Shown here in pieces: positions 1 through 8,922 of a stretch of 64,000 nt of DNA. This DNA is from Bacillota bacterium (GTDB taxonomy: Bacteria; Bacillota; Desulfotomaculia; Desulfotomaculales; VENG01). The notes beneath the pieces are model-generated. The model saw nothing but the letters and a program-made list of their open reading frames with translations. It searched no databases and was not told the DNA's origin. The DNA is taken from the NCBI GenBank assembly GCA_009711705.1, contig VENG01000015.1, positions 129,709 to 193,708 of the forward strand. Reading direction: 5' to 3'. Both the position numbers and the translations under genes were made by a program. Numbering within the stretch: position 1 is the stretch's first letter; the number at the start of each line of letters is the position of its first letter.

Positions 1-728
1 CGACAGTTTAAGGAGAGATCATTAAAATCAGGAAAGTAGTACACTAAATCTGTCCCTTTAATCTCCTCAGGCAGATAAAGATTTGAAAACCCTGGTGTGT
101 CTGCCACAAGTCCACCATTATCCAACCTCAACAGTTCTACATGACGGGTGGTATGTTTACCTGCTTTCAGTTTGGTACTAATTTCACCGGTTTTCAGAGA
201 CAGTCCTGGTTGCACGGCATTAAGCAGGCTGGATTTTCCTACCCCGGAGGGACCGGCAAGGACCGAAATATTATCTTTTAACGCGCTGCTTAATTCATTA
301 ATACCTTGTCCAGTCTTGGTGCTGGTAATGATTAAGGGGTACCCCACCGTTTCGTAAATTTGGGGCACGTTACTCGATTCTACCAAGTCAATCTTGTTAA
401 AACAAATAAGGGTTCTTAACCCGGCCACCTCAGCCTGCAAAAGAAATCTATCCAGCAAAAAAAGATTGGGTTTAGGCTGCGTGAGGCTAAAGATTATTAC
501 TGCTTGGTTCACATTAACCACAGGTGGTCTCATCAGCTGTGTTTCGCGGGGTTCTATCTTTTCTATCACCCCCGTGTGTTCTTCCTGGGGCAAAAAAGCC
601 ACCTTATCGCCAACAAAAACCTGTCCCTTTTTCCGTAAAGTCCCCCTCAAGTAACAACGGTATTCGTCCTTACCAGTGCGGACAAAATAATAACCGCCCA
701 GCGCCTTAAAAACAACCCCTTTAATCAT
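1..728 (-). CDS. rsgA: Ribosome small-subunit-dependent GTPase A, 3' end beyond window
   Basis: RsgA is a circularly permuted GTPase that helps late 30S maturation. Translating the minus strand from the ATG at 728 gives an N-terminal OB-like region, then the G4 motif NKIDLV, then the P-loop GPSGVGKSSLLNAV and the G3-like DTPGF, which is the permuted motif order typical of RsgA/YloQ. The reading frame is open to base 1, so the C-terminal zinc-binding part is missing from the window. The start is supported by AAGGGAG five bases upstream of the ATG, and it lies 10 bp after the kinase stop, so the two genes are probably cotranscribed. The prkC-rsgA neighbourhood is the usual one in Firmicutes. 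Confidence 0.95.
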   Translation of the reverse strand, partial: MIKGVVFKALGGYYFVRTGKDEYRCYLRGTLRKKGQVFVGDKVAFLPQEEHTGVIEKIEPRETQLMRPPVVNVNQAVIIFSLTQPKPNLFLLDRFLLQAEVAGLRTLICFNKIDLVESSNVPQIYETVGYPLIITSTKTGQGINELSSALKDNISVLAGPSGVGKSSLLNAVQPGLSLKTGEISTKLKAGKHTTRHVELLRLDNGGLVADTPGFSNLYLPEEIKGTDLVYYFPDFNDLSLNC

Positions 729-738
729 ATAATCTCCC

Positions 739-2589
739 TTACTCAACATTTACTTCATCCACAAGCTTTCCATCTACATATATCCGCACCACTGCTATTC
801 CTCGATAAGTAATATTTCTTACAAACTTTTCACTGTAAACATGGGTATTAGCATATTCTGTATGAGTTCCTTCGGCGTCTTCTACAATTATCTCTACTTT
901 ATGTTCTTCCCCATCATTAGGTATTTCATCGGTAAGTGTTACAGTTGCATTCCGTGTTCCCGGTCCCGGCCCTGTACTTAGGACTATTTCAACCGGTGTC
1001 CCCTCTTTAACTTCATCCCCTGCTTTAGGAACTTGTTCGGTTATTCGCCCATAAGTAATGTCACTGCTATATTCCCAGGTTATGCTTGCTACCTGCAGAT
1101 TGTTATCGTCAAGTATACCTCTGGCTTCTCCCTCCCGCAGACCTATTAAATCCGGCATTTCTATTATCTCCGGCTCTGGCCCAAGGCTCACGGTAATCTG
1201 AACAATACTGTTTTTCTTCGCCAAAGTACCTATTTTAGGTTTCTGGTTAATAATCAATCCCTTATCCACTTCATCGCTATATTCTTCATTTTCTTCGTCA
1301 GAAAGGCGTAGACCATTTTCTATTAATAACGTCATCGCTTCTGCCTGACTCATTCCCCTTAAATCTGGCACTTCACGCATATCCGGCCCCTTGCTAACTG
1401 TTAACGCAATTAACCTATCCGGTTTTGCCGGCGGGTCATCCGGTCCAATGCTTTGACGAATAACAATTCCTTGGTCATATTGATCAGAGAACTCTTCACC
1501 CGCTACTTGACTCCTTAAGCTTTTATTCTCCAACATTTCTTGCGCCTCCCCGACCGGCAATCCGGTAACGTTCGGCACTTTGACGTCAGGAGTGTCTAAA
1601 TATTGATTCCAGGCAAAAATAACTCCTGCCGTCAGCAACAAAAGAAAAGCTGTAATTGTTCCTGCCCATAAGTATCTTCGTCGGTTTCGGTTTTTCTTAT
1701 TTCCACCGTTTTTCCCAACAGCCGGAAGCACACGGGTATTCATATCGCCTGAATCTTCTTCACCATCGGACTCATTGTCCAGGGCTGCTTCCAAAGTCTG
1801 TGCCATATCTTCCGCACTTGTAAAACGTTCCTCAACCCTTTTTTGGAGAGCCTTCCCCACCGCTAAAGAAATGGGCTTGGTTACCGCCGGAGAAATTTCC
1901 TTTAAGTCAGGAGGATCCTCCTGCACATGTTTCATCGCTACACCTATTGGAGTATCTCCTTCAAAGGGTAACTTACCGGAAAAGAGTTCAAAAGCCACTA
2001 CCCCAAGAGAATAGATATCTGAACCTATTCCCGCAACTTCCCCACGCGCCTGTTCAGGACTCAAGTAATGAACTGATCCCACTACAGTATCGGTGTATGT
2101 TAAGGTTGCCGCAGAGGCTTCCCGGGCAATCCCAAAATCAGTTAATTTAGCTCTGCCGTCAGCAGTTATTAGTATATTATGTGGTTTTACATCCCGGTGA
2201 ACAATATTATTGTTATGTGCGTGCTGTAAAGCATCACAAATCTGCCTGATTATGGCCACAGCCCGCTTTGGTGAAATGGGGGCCTCATTGCGAATTACAG
2301 TTTTTAAGTTCCGGCCGTCCACAAATTCCATTACCAAATAATGGATTTCATCCTCTGTCCCTACATCGTGAATATTAACTATGTTAGGATGGGATAACCG
2401 TGCCACGGCCTGCGCTTCCCTTCGAAAGCGAGCCACAAAGGCCTCGTCGCTGGCATATTCTGAACGCAGCACTTTGACCGTAACCATCCTATTCAGGAAG
2501 GTATCCCTGCCCTTATAAACAACGGCCATACCTCCCCCACCCAGCCGCTCCAGTAATTCATATCTGTTTCCGAGTAATTTGCCGATCAT
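739..2589 (-). CDS. prkC: PASTA-domain Ser/Thr protein kinase (PrkC/StkP type)
   Basis: Membrane Ser/Thr kinase that senses muropeptides or lipid II and phosphorylates wall, division and translation proteins. Numbering from an upstream in-frame ATG at 2613: glycine loop GGGGMAVVYKG near residue 25-35, likely ATP lysine K47, HRD 139-141, DFG 159-161, a basic juxtamembrane stretch, one membrane segment about 314-335, three PASTA repeats about 343-409, 411-478 and 482-549, and a 70-residue extracellular tail. I prefer the ATG at 2589 because GAGGTG lies 6 bases upstream; the 2613 ATG abuts the pbpA stop without a clear site. It sits between pbpA and rsgA, with its PP2C phosphatase four genes away in the same run. 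The C-terminal tail is not a PASTA repeat and its role is unknown. Confidence 0.96.
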   Translation of the reverse strand: MIGKLLGNRYELLERLGGGGMAVVYKGRDTFLNRMVTVKVLRSEYASDEAFVARFRREAQAVARLSHPNIVNIHDVGTEDEIHYLVMEFVDGRNLKTVIRNEAPISPKRAVAIIRQICDALQHAHNNNIVHRDVKPHNILITADGRAKLTDFGIAREASAATLTYTDTVVGSVHYLSPEQARGEVAGIGSDIYSLGVVAFELFSGKLPFEGDTPIGVAMKHVQEDPPDLKEISPAVTKPISLAVGKALQKRVEERFTSAEDMAQTLEAALDNESDGEEDSGDMNTRVLPAVGKNGGNKKNRNRRRYLWAGTITAFLLLLTAGVIFAWNQYLDTPDVKVPNVTGLPVGEAQEMLENKSLRSQVAGEEFSDQYDQGIVIRQSIGPDDPPAKPDRLIALTVSKGPDMREVPDLRGMSQAEAMTLLIENGLRLSDEENEEYSDEVDKGLIINQKPKIGTLAKKNSIVQITVSLGPEPEIIEMPDLIGLREGEARGILDDNNLQVASITWEYSSDITYGRITEQVPKAGDEVKEGTPVEIVLSTGPGPGTRNATVTLTDEIPNDGEEHKVEIIVEDAEGTHTEYANTHVYSEKFVRNITYRGIAVVRIYVDGKLVDEVNVE

Positions 2590-2615
2590 GGCCTTCACCT
2601 CTATGCCAGACACAT

Positions 2616-3998
2616 TTACATGTCTATTGCCCGGCTCATTATTTCCCTGGCTACAGGTGCTGCAACCGCTCCTCCACTGCCGCCGTTCTCAATTATTACC
2701 GCCACTGCCACTTCCGGATTAGAAGCCGGGGCAAAACCGACAAACCATGCATGAGCCCTGTCTGAATTTTCAGCGGTTCCGGTTTTTCCGGCCACTTCTA
2801 TGCCTGATATGCCTGCTCGCGTGCCCGATCCTTCCCTTACTACCGCAACCATATAATCTTTTATTGTTTCTGCCCGTTCGGAATCGGTAACGTTTAGCCA
2901 TTCTTCCGGCTTCGATTCCTGGATGGTTTCTCCTTTAGGGCTGATAATTCTTTTTACCAGAGTAGGACGCATTACCATTCCGTTGTTAGCCAACCCACAA
3001 GCCACAATAGCCATCTGCATGGGATTGGCCACAGCTTTCCCCTGGCCAATGCCAGTAAAGGCCAGCTCAGATTCATTCATAGAGCCATTACCACTAACCT
3101 CACCTGAATAGTAATTTATTGGTAAATAGTAATTCCTATTAAAACCATAAACTTGTGCTGTTTTAACTAACGCCCGCGATCCCAATTCCAGTCCTAGGGC
3201 TGCAAAGACACTGTTACATGAAACCTCCAATGCCTTCTTTAAATCAATTCTTCCGTGCACATCATTACATTTCAAGACAAACCCCTGACCACTTAGACTT
3301 CCCTTACATTCGAAAACTCTGTTAGCAGCCCCAGGAATATTTTGTAGCACCGACGTCAACGTAACCAGCTTAAATACAGAGCCGGGTGCATATGCGCCTT
3401 GGGTCGCTCTGTTTAAAAGAGGTGAGCTGTTATCATTCTTAAGAGAAGGCATTTGAGTATCTATTTCATTAGGGTCAAACGTTGGGCTGCTGGCTAGAGC
3501 CAGTATGTCTCCGGTCTTTGGTTCAATGGCAACCAGAGCGCCCCGCCTGCCACCCAACAACGATACCGCCAATTTCTGCAGCGAAGCATCAATAGTCAAT
3601 TCTATACTGTTGCCCTTTGACCGATTAGACAATTCCAAATTACCCTCACCCAGCAGAACAGAAGATAACCCTGCCTCGATACCGGTAAGGCCATATTTAG
3701 TGGAACTATAACCTATAATGTGCGCAAAATTATGTCCCATGGGGTACTGCCTCTTGTTTACACCTGCCGGTCCCGTAACTGTCTGAGCTAAAAGCTCTCC
3801 CCTTCTGTCATAAATACTTCCGGCTTGCTTTTCCTGCATTTTCTTCAACAGACGCGGGTCATTAAGCCATGCAGCTTTTCCGTTTTTACTTTGAGATTGC
3901 ACGTGTGAAATATACAAAGGAATAAATCCTATATATATTACAAGAAATGCCAGGCACGCCAGCACTATATAAGCTAGATACCGAATATTTTTATGCAT
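2616..3998 (-). CDS. pbpA: Class B penicillin-binding protein (transpeptidase)
   Basis: Monofunctional D,D-transpeptidase that cross-links peptidoglycan. An N-terminal membrane anchor is followed by a short pedestal and a transpeptidase domain with all three active-site motifs: SVFK (216-219), SCN (269-271) and KTG (414-416), numbered from the upstream in-frame ATG at 4025. It is short for a class B PBP (about 460 aa) and resembles the actinobacterial PbpA/SpoVD-like proteins paired with RodA. The start at 3998 has GGTGAT just upstream and overlaps the end of the SEDS gene by 8 bp, which argues for coupled translation of polymerase and transpeptidase. Confidence 0.94.
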   Translation of the reverse strand: MHKNIRYLAYIVLACLAFLVIYIGFIPLYISHVQSQSKNGKAAWLNDPRLLKKMQEKQAGSIYDRRGELLAQTVTGPAGVNKRQYPMGHNFAHIIGYSSTKYGLTGIEAGLSSVLLGEGNLELSNRSKGNSIELTIDASLQKLAVSLLGGRRGALVAIEPKTGDILALASSPTFDPNEIDTQMPSLKNDNSSPLLNRATQGAYAPGSVFKLVTLTSVLQNIPGAANRVFECKGSLSGQGFVLKCNDVHGRIDLKKALEVSCNSVFAALGLELGSRALVKTAQVYGFNRNYYLPINYYSGEVSGNGSMNESELAFTGIGQGKAVANPMQMAIVACGLANNGMVMRPTLVKRIISPKGETIQESKPEEWLNVTDSERAETIKDYMVAVVREGSGTRAGISGIEVAGKTGTAENSDRAHAWFVGFAPASNPEVAVAVIIENGGSGGAVAAPVAREIMSRAIDM

Positions 3999-5277
3999 TG
4001 AAATCACCATTACGATGCGAAACATTCATTAGAAGCCCCATTAAAATGAAGTTGGCCACCAAAGAACTGCCGCCATAACTAATATAAGGTAGCGTTATAC
4101 CGGTAAGAGGCAAAAGTTTTATAACTCCGGCAATAATAATAAAAACCTGTAGCGCCATAACAACAGTAAGGCCGGTGGCCAACAGGGCTCCATAATCATC
4201 GTGAGCCTTTAAAGCAATACTGAATCCCCGAAAAAATAAAGCTATATACAAAAGTATTATTGCCGCACCACCTAACAGCCCCATCTCCTCACAGATAGCA
4301 GCAAAGATAAAATCGGTATGAACAGCCGGGATAAAACCGGGGTACCCTGCACCGAATCCGCTACCAATCATTCCTCCAGCATTAATGGCCAGCAAAGACT
4401 GTACAATCTGGTATGATGAGCCTGTTATCAAACCTTGCTGCCAGGGATTAAGCCATATTTCAACCCGGGTATGCACATGGGAAAAGTTGAAGTATGCAAT
4501 AATACCTGCCACTAAAAACAAGCTTAAAGATATTGCCATCCATTTCCAGCTATCAGTACTTACATATATCAAAACTAAAGAAGTAAAAAAATAAATAATT
4601 GCCATTCCTAAATCCCTTTGAATAATCAAAAGAGCAAGTGATATAACCCACACACCTAAAAGAGGACCCCATTGGCGTATCAGCCAATCGAAACGTTCCC
4701 ACATCGAACCGCTAAACTTCATAAGCAAATAGCGTTTTTCCGACAGATACACAGCCAAGAACAAAACCAAAAAAAGCTTTACAAATTCTGAAGGCTGCAA
4801 ATAGAAAACTTTAAAATCTAACCAACTACGAGTCCCACCCACCTCTATGCCAAAAAAAACCGGCGCTAAAAGAGCAAAAGCACAAACAGCTCCTACCATA
4901 TATTTGTACTTAGACCAAAAACGATAATGATGGTGCCAGGACGTTGTCAAAGACAGTGCACAAAGCCCTACTATCATCCAAACCAATTGGCGAAGGCCGT
5001 AAAATGAATCCAACCTTAACAGAAAAAGAATCCCTGTTGCTGTAAGCACCATTAACACCGGCAATAAAAATGGATCCGGATGGAAATTACGTTTGCGCCA
5101 CATCCAATGGACACATAAAAAGCCACCGATGGTCGTTACAGTTGCTAAAAAGCCTTGCCACGCCGGTGTGCCCGGCAATAGGGATATTAAAATACCACCT
5201 ATCAACAGATAGATACCGGCCGTAAATAACAAATGCAATTCAATTTCTTTTGGCCTACCACCCACAAAAACCATCAT
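3991..5277 (-). CDS. SEDS-family peptidoglycan glycosyltransferase (FtsW/RodA/SpoVE)
   Basis: Polytopic lipid II polymerase of the SEDS family. The 428-aa product has roughly ten hydrophobic segments and family signatures: an EVGGTRSW loop, QPSEFVKL, AAICEEMG, and the C-terminal ITLPYISYGGSS region. It overlaps the phosphatase gene by the ATGA tetranucleotide (5274-5277) and the PBP gene by 8 bp, giving a coupled polymerase/transpeptidase pair. Sequence alone does not tell whether it serves elongation, division or sporulation; its place in a phosphatase-SEDS-PBP-kinase cluster resembles actinobacterial RodA. Confidence 0.94.
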   Translation of the reverse strand: MMVFVGGRPKEIELHLLFTAGIYLLIGGILISLLPGTPAWQGFLATVTTIGGFLCVHWMWRKRNFHPDPFLLPVLMVLTATGILFLLRLDSFYGLRQLVWMIVGLCALSLTTSWHHHYRFWSKYKYMVGAVCAFALLAPVFFGIEVGGTRSWLDFKVFYLQPSEFVKLFLVLFLAVYLSEKRYLLMKFSGSMWERFDWLIRQWGPLLGVWVISLALLIIQRDLGMAIIYFFTSLVLIYVSTDSWKWMAISLSLFLVAGIIAYFNFSHVHTRVEIWLNPWQQGLITGSSYQIVQSLLAINAGGMIGSGFGAGYPGFIPAVHTDFIFAAICEEMGLLGGAAIILLYIALFFRGFSIALKAHDDYGALLATGLTVVMALQVFIIIAGVIKLLPLTGITLPYISYGGSSLVANFILMGLLMNVSHRNGDFNA

Positions 5278-5993
5278 TTTTCCCCCGGAGCCACGATTAC
5301 CAAAGTAATATTATCATTTCCACCGCGGGCCAGGGCCTCATCTAAAATGGTATTTGCCGCCGCCTCTGTCTTCTTGTCCTGCGTAATCTTTAATATTTCC
5401 TCGTCGGACAAGTTCTTAGTAACCCCGTCACTACAAATGATAACCAAATCATCTGGGTCAAGATTGCACCGTATTAAGTCCACTTCAACCTGAGGAGACG
5501 TCCCCAGGGCTCTGGTAAGGACATTACGGTATGGGTGATTCATTGCCTCTCCCGTTGTAATTTTGTGCTGCTGAACCATTTCCTGTACCAGGGAATGGTC
5601 CTCGGTCAGCCTTGAAATATGAGCATTACGAATGAGATAACACCGGCTGTCACCCACATGAGCCACATTCATAATCATTTCATTGAGACAACAGACTGTT
5701 ACTGTAGTACCCATTCCCTTATATTCCGCAACGCGGTGACCCAACTCGTATATCAAAGCATTAGCTTTTACTATTGCATCCCGTAATGCGGCACCAGGGT
5801 CATTTTCCCGGCATGGGTTCGATGCAAAAGATTCCTCCAAGCATTCAATTGCCTTTTTACTTGCCACTTCACCGGCTTGATGTCCTCCCATGCCGTCAGC
5901 AACAGCAAAAAGGCCCAAATCAGGCCGTACGGACAAAAAATCCTCGTTAACACTGCGCACCAGCCCAACGTGTGTCACCTTGCTCCACTTCAT
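5274..5993 (-). CDS. prpC: PP2C-family protein phosphatase (PrpC/Stp)
   Basis: Mn2+/Mg2+-dependent Ser/Thr phosphatase that opposes the PASTA kinase encoded three genes downstream. Motifs in order: RSVNEDF near the N-terminus, VADGMGGH with the metal aspartate, HVGDSRCYL, ICSDGVTKNL and GGNDNITLV near the C-terminus; the 239-aa length is normal for a soluble Stp. The start at 5993 has a strong GAGGTGGGGG immediately upstream and matches the usual family N-terminus. It overlaps the end of the FHA gene by 47 bp, longer than other overlaps in this operon. Confidence 0.95.
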   Translation of the reverse strand: MKWSKVTHVGLVRSVNEDFLSVRPDLGLFAVADGMGGHQAGEVASKKAIECLEESFASNPCRENDPGAALRDAIVKANALIYELGHRVAEYKGMGTTVTVCCLNEMIMNVAHVGDSRCYLIRNAHISRLTEDHSLVQEMVQQHKITTGEAMNHPYRNVLTRALGTSPQVEVDLIRCNLDPDDLVIICSDGVTKNLSDEEILKITQDKKTEAAANTILDEALARGGNDNITLVIVAPGEK

Positions 5994-6432
5994 GCCCCCA
6001 CCTCACAAAAACGAAAGTAACATTACCTATGGACAATTTATCTTCGTCAGCCAAAACCACAGGCCCGCTCAGTTTTATATCATTTAGATAGATACCGTTT
6101 TTACTGTTAAGATCCTCTATCCAATACTGCCCGTGATTATTGTGTATTCGGGCATGGTGACGTGAGGCCTTGGAATCGGCAATAACAATATCGTTGTCGT
6201 CATGCCGCCCTATATTTAAAGTGTCCCTCAACGGGTATATGCATGGCAATTCACCTTCATTTATTTTAACCAGTTGGGCTTCACTAATATTTTCTTTGGC
6301 TCCATCATGTAGATTTTGTGTACTGTCCTGATTTTTTAAAAACCTAAACATTTGGGCCAGCGTATAAATTAAAAATAAATAAAGTACCAGCAAAAACAGG
6401 TAACGCAAAATAATAACAAGCACATTCTGCAC
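5947..6432 (-). CDS. Membrane-anchored FHA-domain protein
   Basis: A 161-aa protein with one N-terminal transmembrane helix (about residues 5-28), a linker, and a single FHA domain from about 65 to 145 showing NIGRHDDNDI, the SRHHARI strand-turn and LNSKNGIYLN. FHA domains bind phosphothreonine, so this is a likely reader of the kinase encoded downstream. It resembles actinobacterial FhaB in size, N-terminal helix and gene position. The start shares one base with the rlmN stop (TAATG). The target phosphopeptide is unknown. Confidence 0.88.
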   Translation of the reverse strand: MQNVLVIILRYLFLLVLYLFLIYTLAQMFRFLKNQDSTQNLHDGAKENISEAQLVKINEGELPCIYPLRDTLNIGRHDDNDIVIADSKASRHHARIHNNHGQYWIEDLNSKNGIYLNDIKLSGPVVLADEDKLSIGNVTFVFVRWGHEVEQGDTRWAGAQC

Positions 6433-7511
6433 TATTCATACCTACTCTTTCTGCCAAGAACGCGGCGCCGCAGTTGCCCGCAGGCAGCATCAATGTCTGT
6501 ACCAAGTTCCCTGCGGACTGTTACGTTTACCCCTTTGGCCTCAAGGATAGTTTTAAACCGTACAACTTTGGTCTTGGTGGTTCTTTCAATACCCCTCTCC
6601 GGTACCGGATTAGCAGGTATCAAATTCACAAGGCACAATAGTTTTTTCAACTTCTCCGCCAGTTCCTCAGCCAATTCCTGTGTATCATTCAGATCAGCGA
6701 TTAAAGCATATTCGAAAGTTATGCGACGTCCGGTGACACCCGCATAATGTGCACATGCCGACAATAGTTCCTGCAATGAATACTTTTTATTAATAGGGAC
6801 TAATAAGTTTCTTAAGCGATTATTAGGTGCGTGCAAGGAAACTGCCAACGTAATAGGCATTTTCTCTTCGCTGAGACTCTTGATTTGCGGAACCAACCCA
6901 CAGCTCGATAAGGTGATGTGTCTGTAACTTATATTTAATCCGTACTCAGCATTAATTTTTTTAATAAATGAGATTACATGATCATAATTGTCCAGTGGTT
7001 CTCCAGACCCCATTAAAACCACATTCCTTATTCTCATTCCCACATCTTTCTGCATTGCTAAAACCTGGTCGTAAATCTCACCTGAACTTAAATTACGTAC
7101 CAGGCCTCCAAGACCTGAGGCGCACAGTTTGCATGCCATCCTGCAGCCTACTTGACTGGAAACACAGGCCGTAAAACCATGTCTGTATGACATCAGCACA
7201 CCTTCAACGGCATTTCCGTCATGCAGCCCAAATAAATACTTTCGGGTACCATCCTGCTGGGAAACCTGCTTCTTTAAAACTGCGAGCCCACCTGCATGGC
7301 CAATTTTTTTTAAACGAGCCCTCAGGGTTACAGGCAGGTCCGTCATCTCGTCCAAGGAATTGACGCCGTGCTGAAAGAGCCATTTGGCAACCTGCTTCGC
7401 CCTAAAATTTTTTTCGCCTATTTCAAACATCAACTTTTCCAGCTGCTCGAGACTCATATCTTTATAAGCAATCTCGTCACCGGGAATGGTAAATACTCTA
7501 TTATCATCCAT
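6432..7511 (-). CDS. rlmN: Dual-specificity 23S rRNA/tRNA adenine-C2 methyltransferase
   Basis: Radical SAM enzyme that methylates C2 of A2503 in 23S rRNA and A37 of some tRNAs. The 359-aa protein carries the CxxxCxxC cluster as C123, C127, C130 (CRMACKLC), the family segment MGSGEPLDNYD (normally MGMGEPL, so Met to Ser here), and a C-terminal cysteine in ACGQLR that suits the second catalytic cysteine. It lies between rsmB and the FHA gene, as in the B. subtilis rsmB-rlmN-prpC order. The start has no competing upstream codon with a better ribosome site. Confidence 0.96.
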   Translation of the reverse strand: MDDNRVFTIPGDEIAYKDMSLEQLEKLMFEIGEKNFRAKQVAKWLFQHGVNSLDEMTDLPVTLRARLKKIGHAGGLAVLKKQVSQQDGTRKYLFGLHDGNAVEGVLMSYRHGFTACVSSQVGCRMACKLCASGLGGLVRNLSSGEIYDQVLAMQKDVGMRIRNVVLMGSGEPLDNYDHVISFIKKINAEYGLNISYRHITLSSCGLVPQIKSLSEEKMPITLAVSLHAPNNRLRNLLVPINKKYSLQELLSACAHYAGVTGRRITFEYALIADLNDTQELAEELAEKLKKLLCLVNLIPANPVPERGIERTTKTKVVRFKTILEAKGVNVTVRRELGTDIDAACGQLRRRVLGRKSRYE

Positions 7512-7555
7512 AATTTACTATCCCCTATATATCAAATATTTCTACAAAAATGTGC

Positions 7556-8908
7556 TTAATCTCTCTTTTTATGCAACCTAGCTATAAAAAAACCGTCAAT
7601 ATGATGTTGGTGAGGTAATAATTGAACGTATCCTTTATTCAACTCGCCCAAATCCTGGGGGAGGTACCCTTCAAGTGAACCTAAATAAAAATTGTCGTGT
7701 GATGCTAAAAAACCTTTTACCAAATCAATATTTTCCTCATGGGTAATGGTGCAAGTGCTGTATACCATCACGCCACCAGGCTTAAGACATTTTCCAGCTT
7801 CCTCCAATAGTTCCTGCTGCAGTACTACTATTTCTTTAATTTGTCCTTCATTTTTGCGCCAGCGCGCATCCGGCCGTCTTCGTAAAACCCCTAAACCAGA
7901 ACAAGGAGCATCCAATAAAACATAATCGGCCCAGTTGGCAAAATAGTCGGAAAGATCACGGGCATCTCCCAAATGGGTATTAACAATCGTTATTCCCAGG
8001 CGCTTGCAATTATCTTTCACTAACTCTAATTTGTGAGCATGAATATCACAGGCCATGATTTCGCCTTTGTCCCCCATAAGCTGGGCCAAGTGGGTGGTTT
8101 TACCGCCGGGTGCACTGGCCATATCAAGCACTTTAGTCCCCGGCTCAGGGGCCAGGGCATGCCCAACAAGCATGGAACTTTCGTCCTGCACCTGCATCAG
8201 CCCGTCTTTAAACGCCTTCAGTTGTCCCAGTCCGTGTACATTCTCCAACATTAGGCCCTCCGGTGCGAGAATTGTAGGAGTCACATCCAGGCCCTCTGCT
8301 TTAAGTTGGCTGGTCAATCCTTCCTTCGTTACTTTTAACGTATTTGTTCTTACTGTCGTTGGGGCCGAATTGTTATTTGCCTTGCAAATTTCCGTAGCTT
8401 CATCAAGGCCAAACATTTCCCCCCACCTCTGAACTATCCATTGGGGATGGGAATATTTTAAAGAAATATATTTTACAGTATCTTGATTGGGATCAGGGAA
8501 ATTAATATCACCTTTTTTACGGGTGACATTACGCAAGACCCCATTCACAAACTTAACTGCCCCTGGATTTTCATACCGCCTGGCCAGGTTGGCTGATTCG
8601 TTGCATGCAGCAGAATCAGGAACTCTATCCATGTAAAGAATCTGGTAAATCCCCAACCGCAAAACGTTTCGGACCACCGGGGTTTGTTTTACTAGGGGTT
8701 TTTTAAGAAACTGGTCCAATACCCAATCCAAACTATTAAGCGAACGTAAGGTACCGTATACTAATTCGGTTGCGAAAGCACGGTCCAGCCTCTTTGCATT
8801 TTCCCGCTCTAACAACGACCTCAAGGCTAGATTGGCATAGGCCCCCTGGCTTTCAACTGCTAGCAGTACCTGTAACGCCATTTCTCTGGCACTTAAATTA
8901 TTGGACAA
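7556..8908 (-). CDS. rsmB: 16S rRNA (cytosine-967-C5) methyltransferase
   Basis: 450-aa protein with an N-terminal NusB-like helical domain (about residues 1-140) and a C-terminal Rossmann methyltransferase domain. Motifs: DMASAPGGKTTHL for SAM binding, DAPCSGLGVLRRRPD with one catalytic cysteine and VYSTCT with the second. The start is a TTG at 8908 preceded by GGGTGAG. It is 14 bp downstream of the DUF116 gene and part of the fmt-DUF116-rsmB-rlmN run. Confidence 0.95.
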   Translation of the reverse strand: MSNNLSAREMALQVLLAVESQGAYANLALRSLLERENAKRLDRAFATELVYGTLRSLNSLDWVLDQFLKKPLVKQTPVVRNVLRLGIYQILYMDRVPDSAACNESANLARRYENPGAVKFVNGVLRNVTRKKGDINFPDPNQDTVKYISLKYSHPQWIVQRWGEMFGLDEATEICKANNNSAPTTVRTNTLKVTKEGLTSQLKAEGLDVTPTILAPEGLMLENVHGLGQLKAFKDGLMQVQDESSMLVGHALAPEPGTKVLDMASAPGGKTTHLAQLMGDKGEIMACDIHAHKLELVKDNCKRLGITIVNTHLGDARDLSDYFANWADYVLLDAPCSGLGVLRRRPDARWRKNEGQIKEIVVLQQELLEEAGKCLKPGGVMVYSTCTITHEENIDLVKGFLASHDNFYLGSLEGYLPQDLGELNKGYVQLLPHQHHIDGFFIARLHKKRD

Positions 8909-8922
8909 AAAAACTCACCCCA

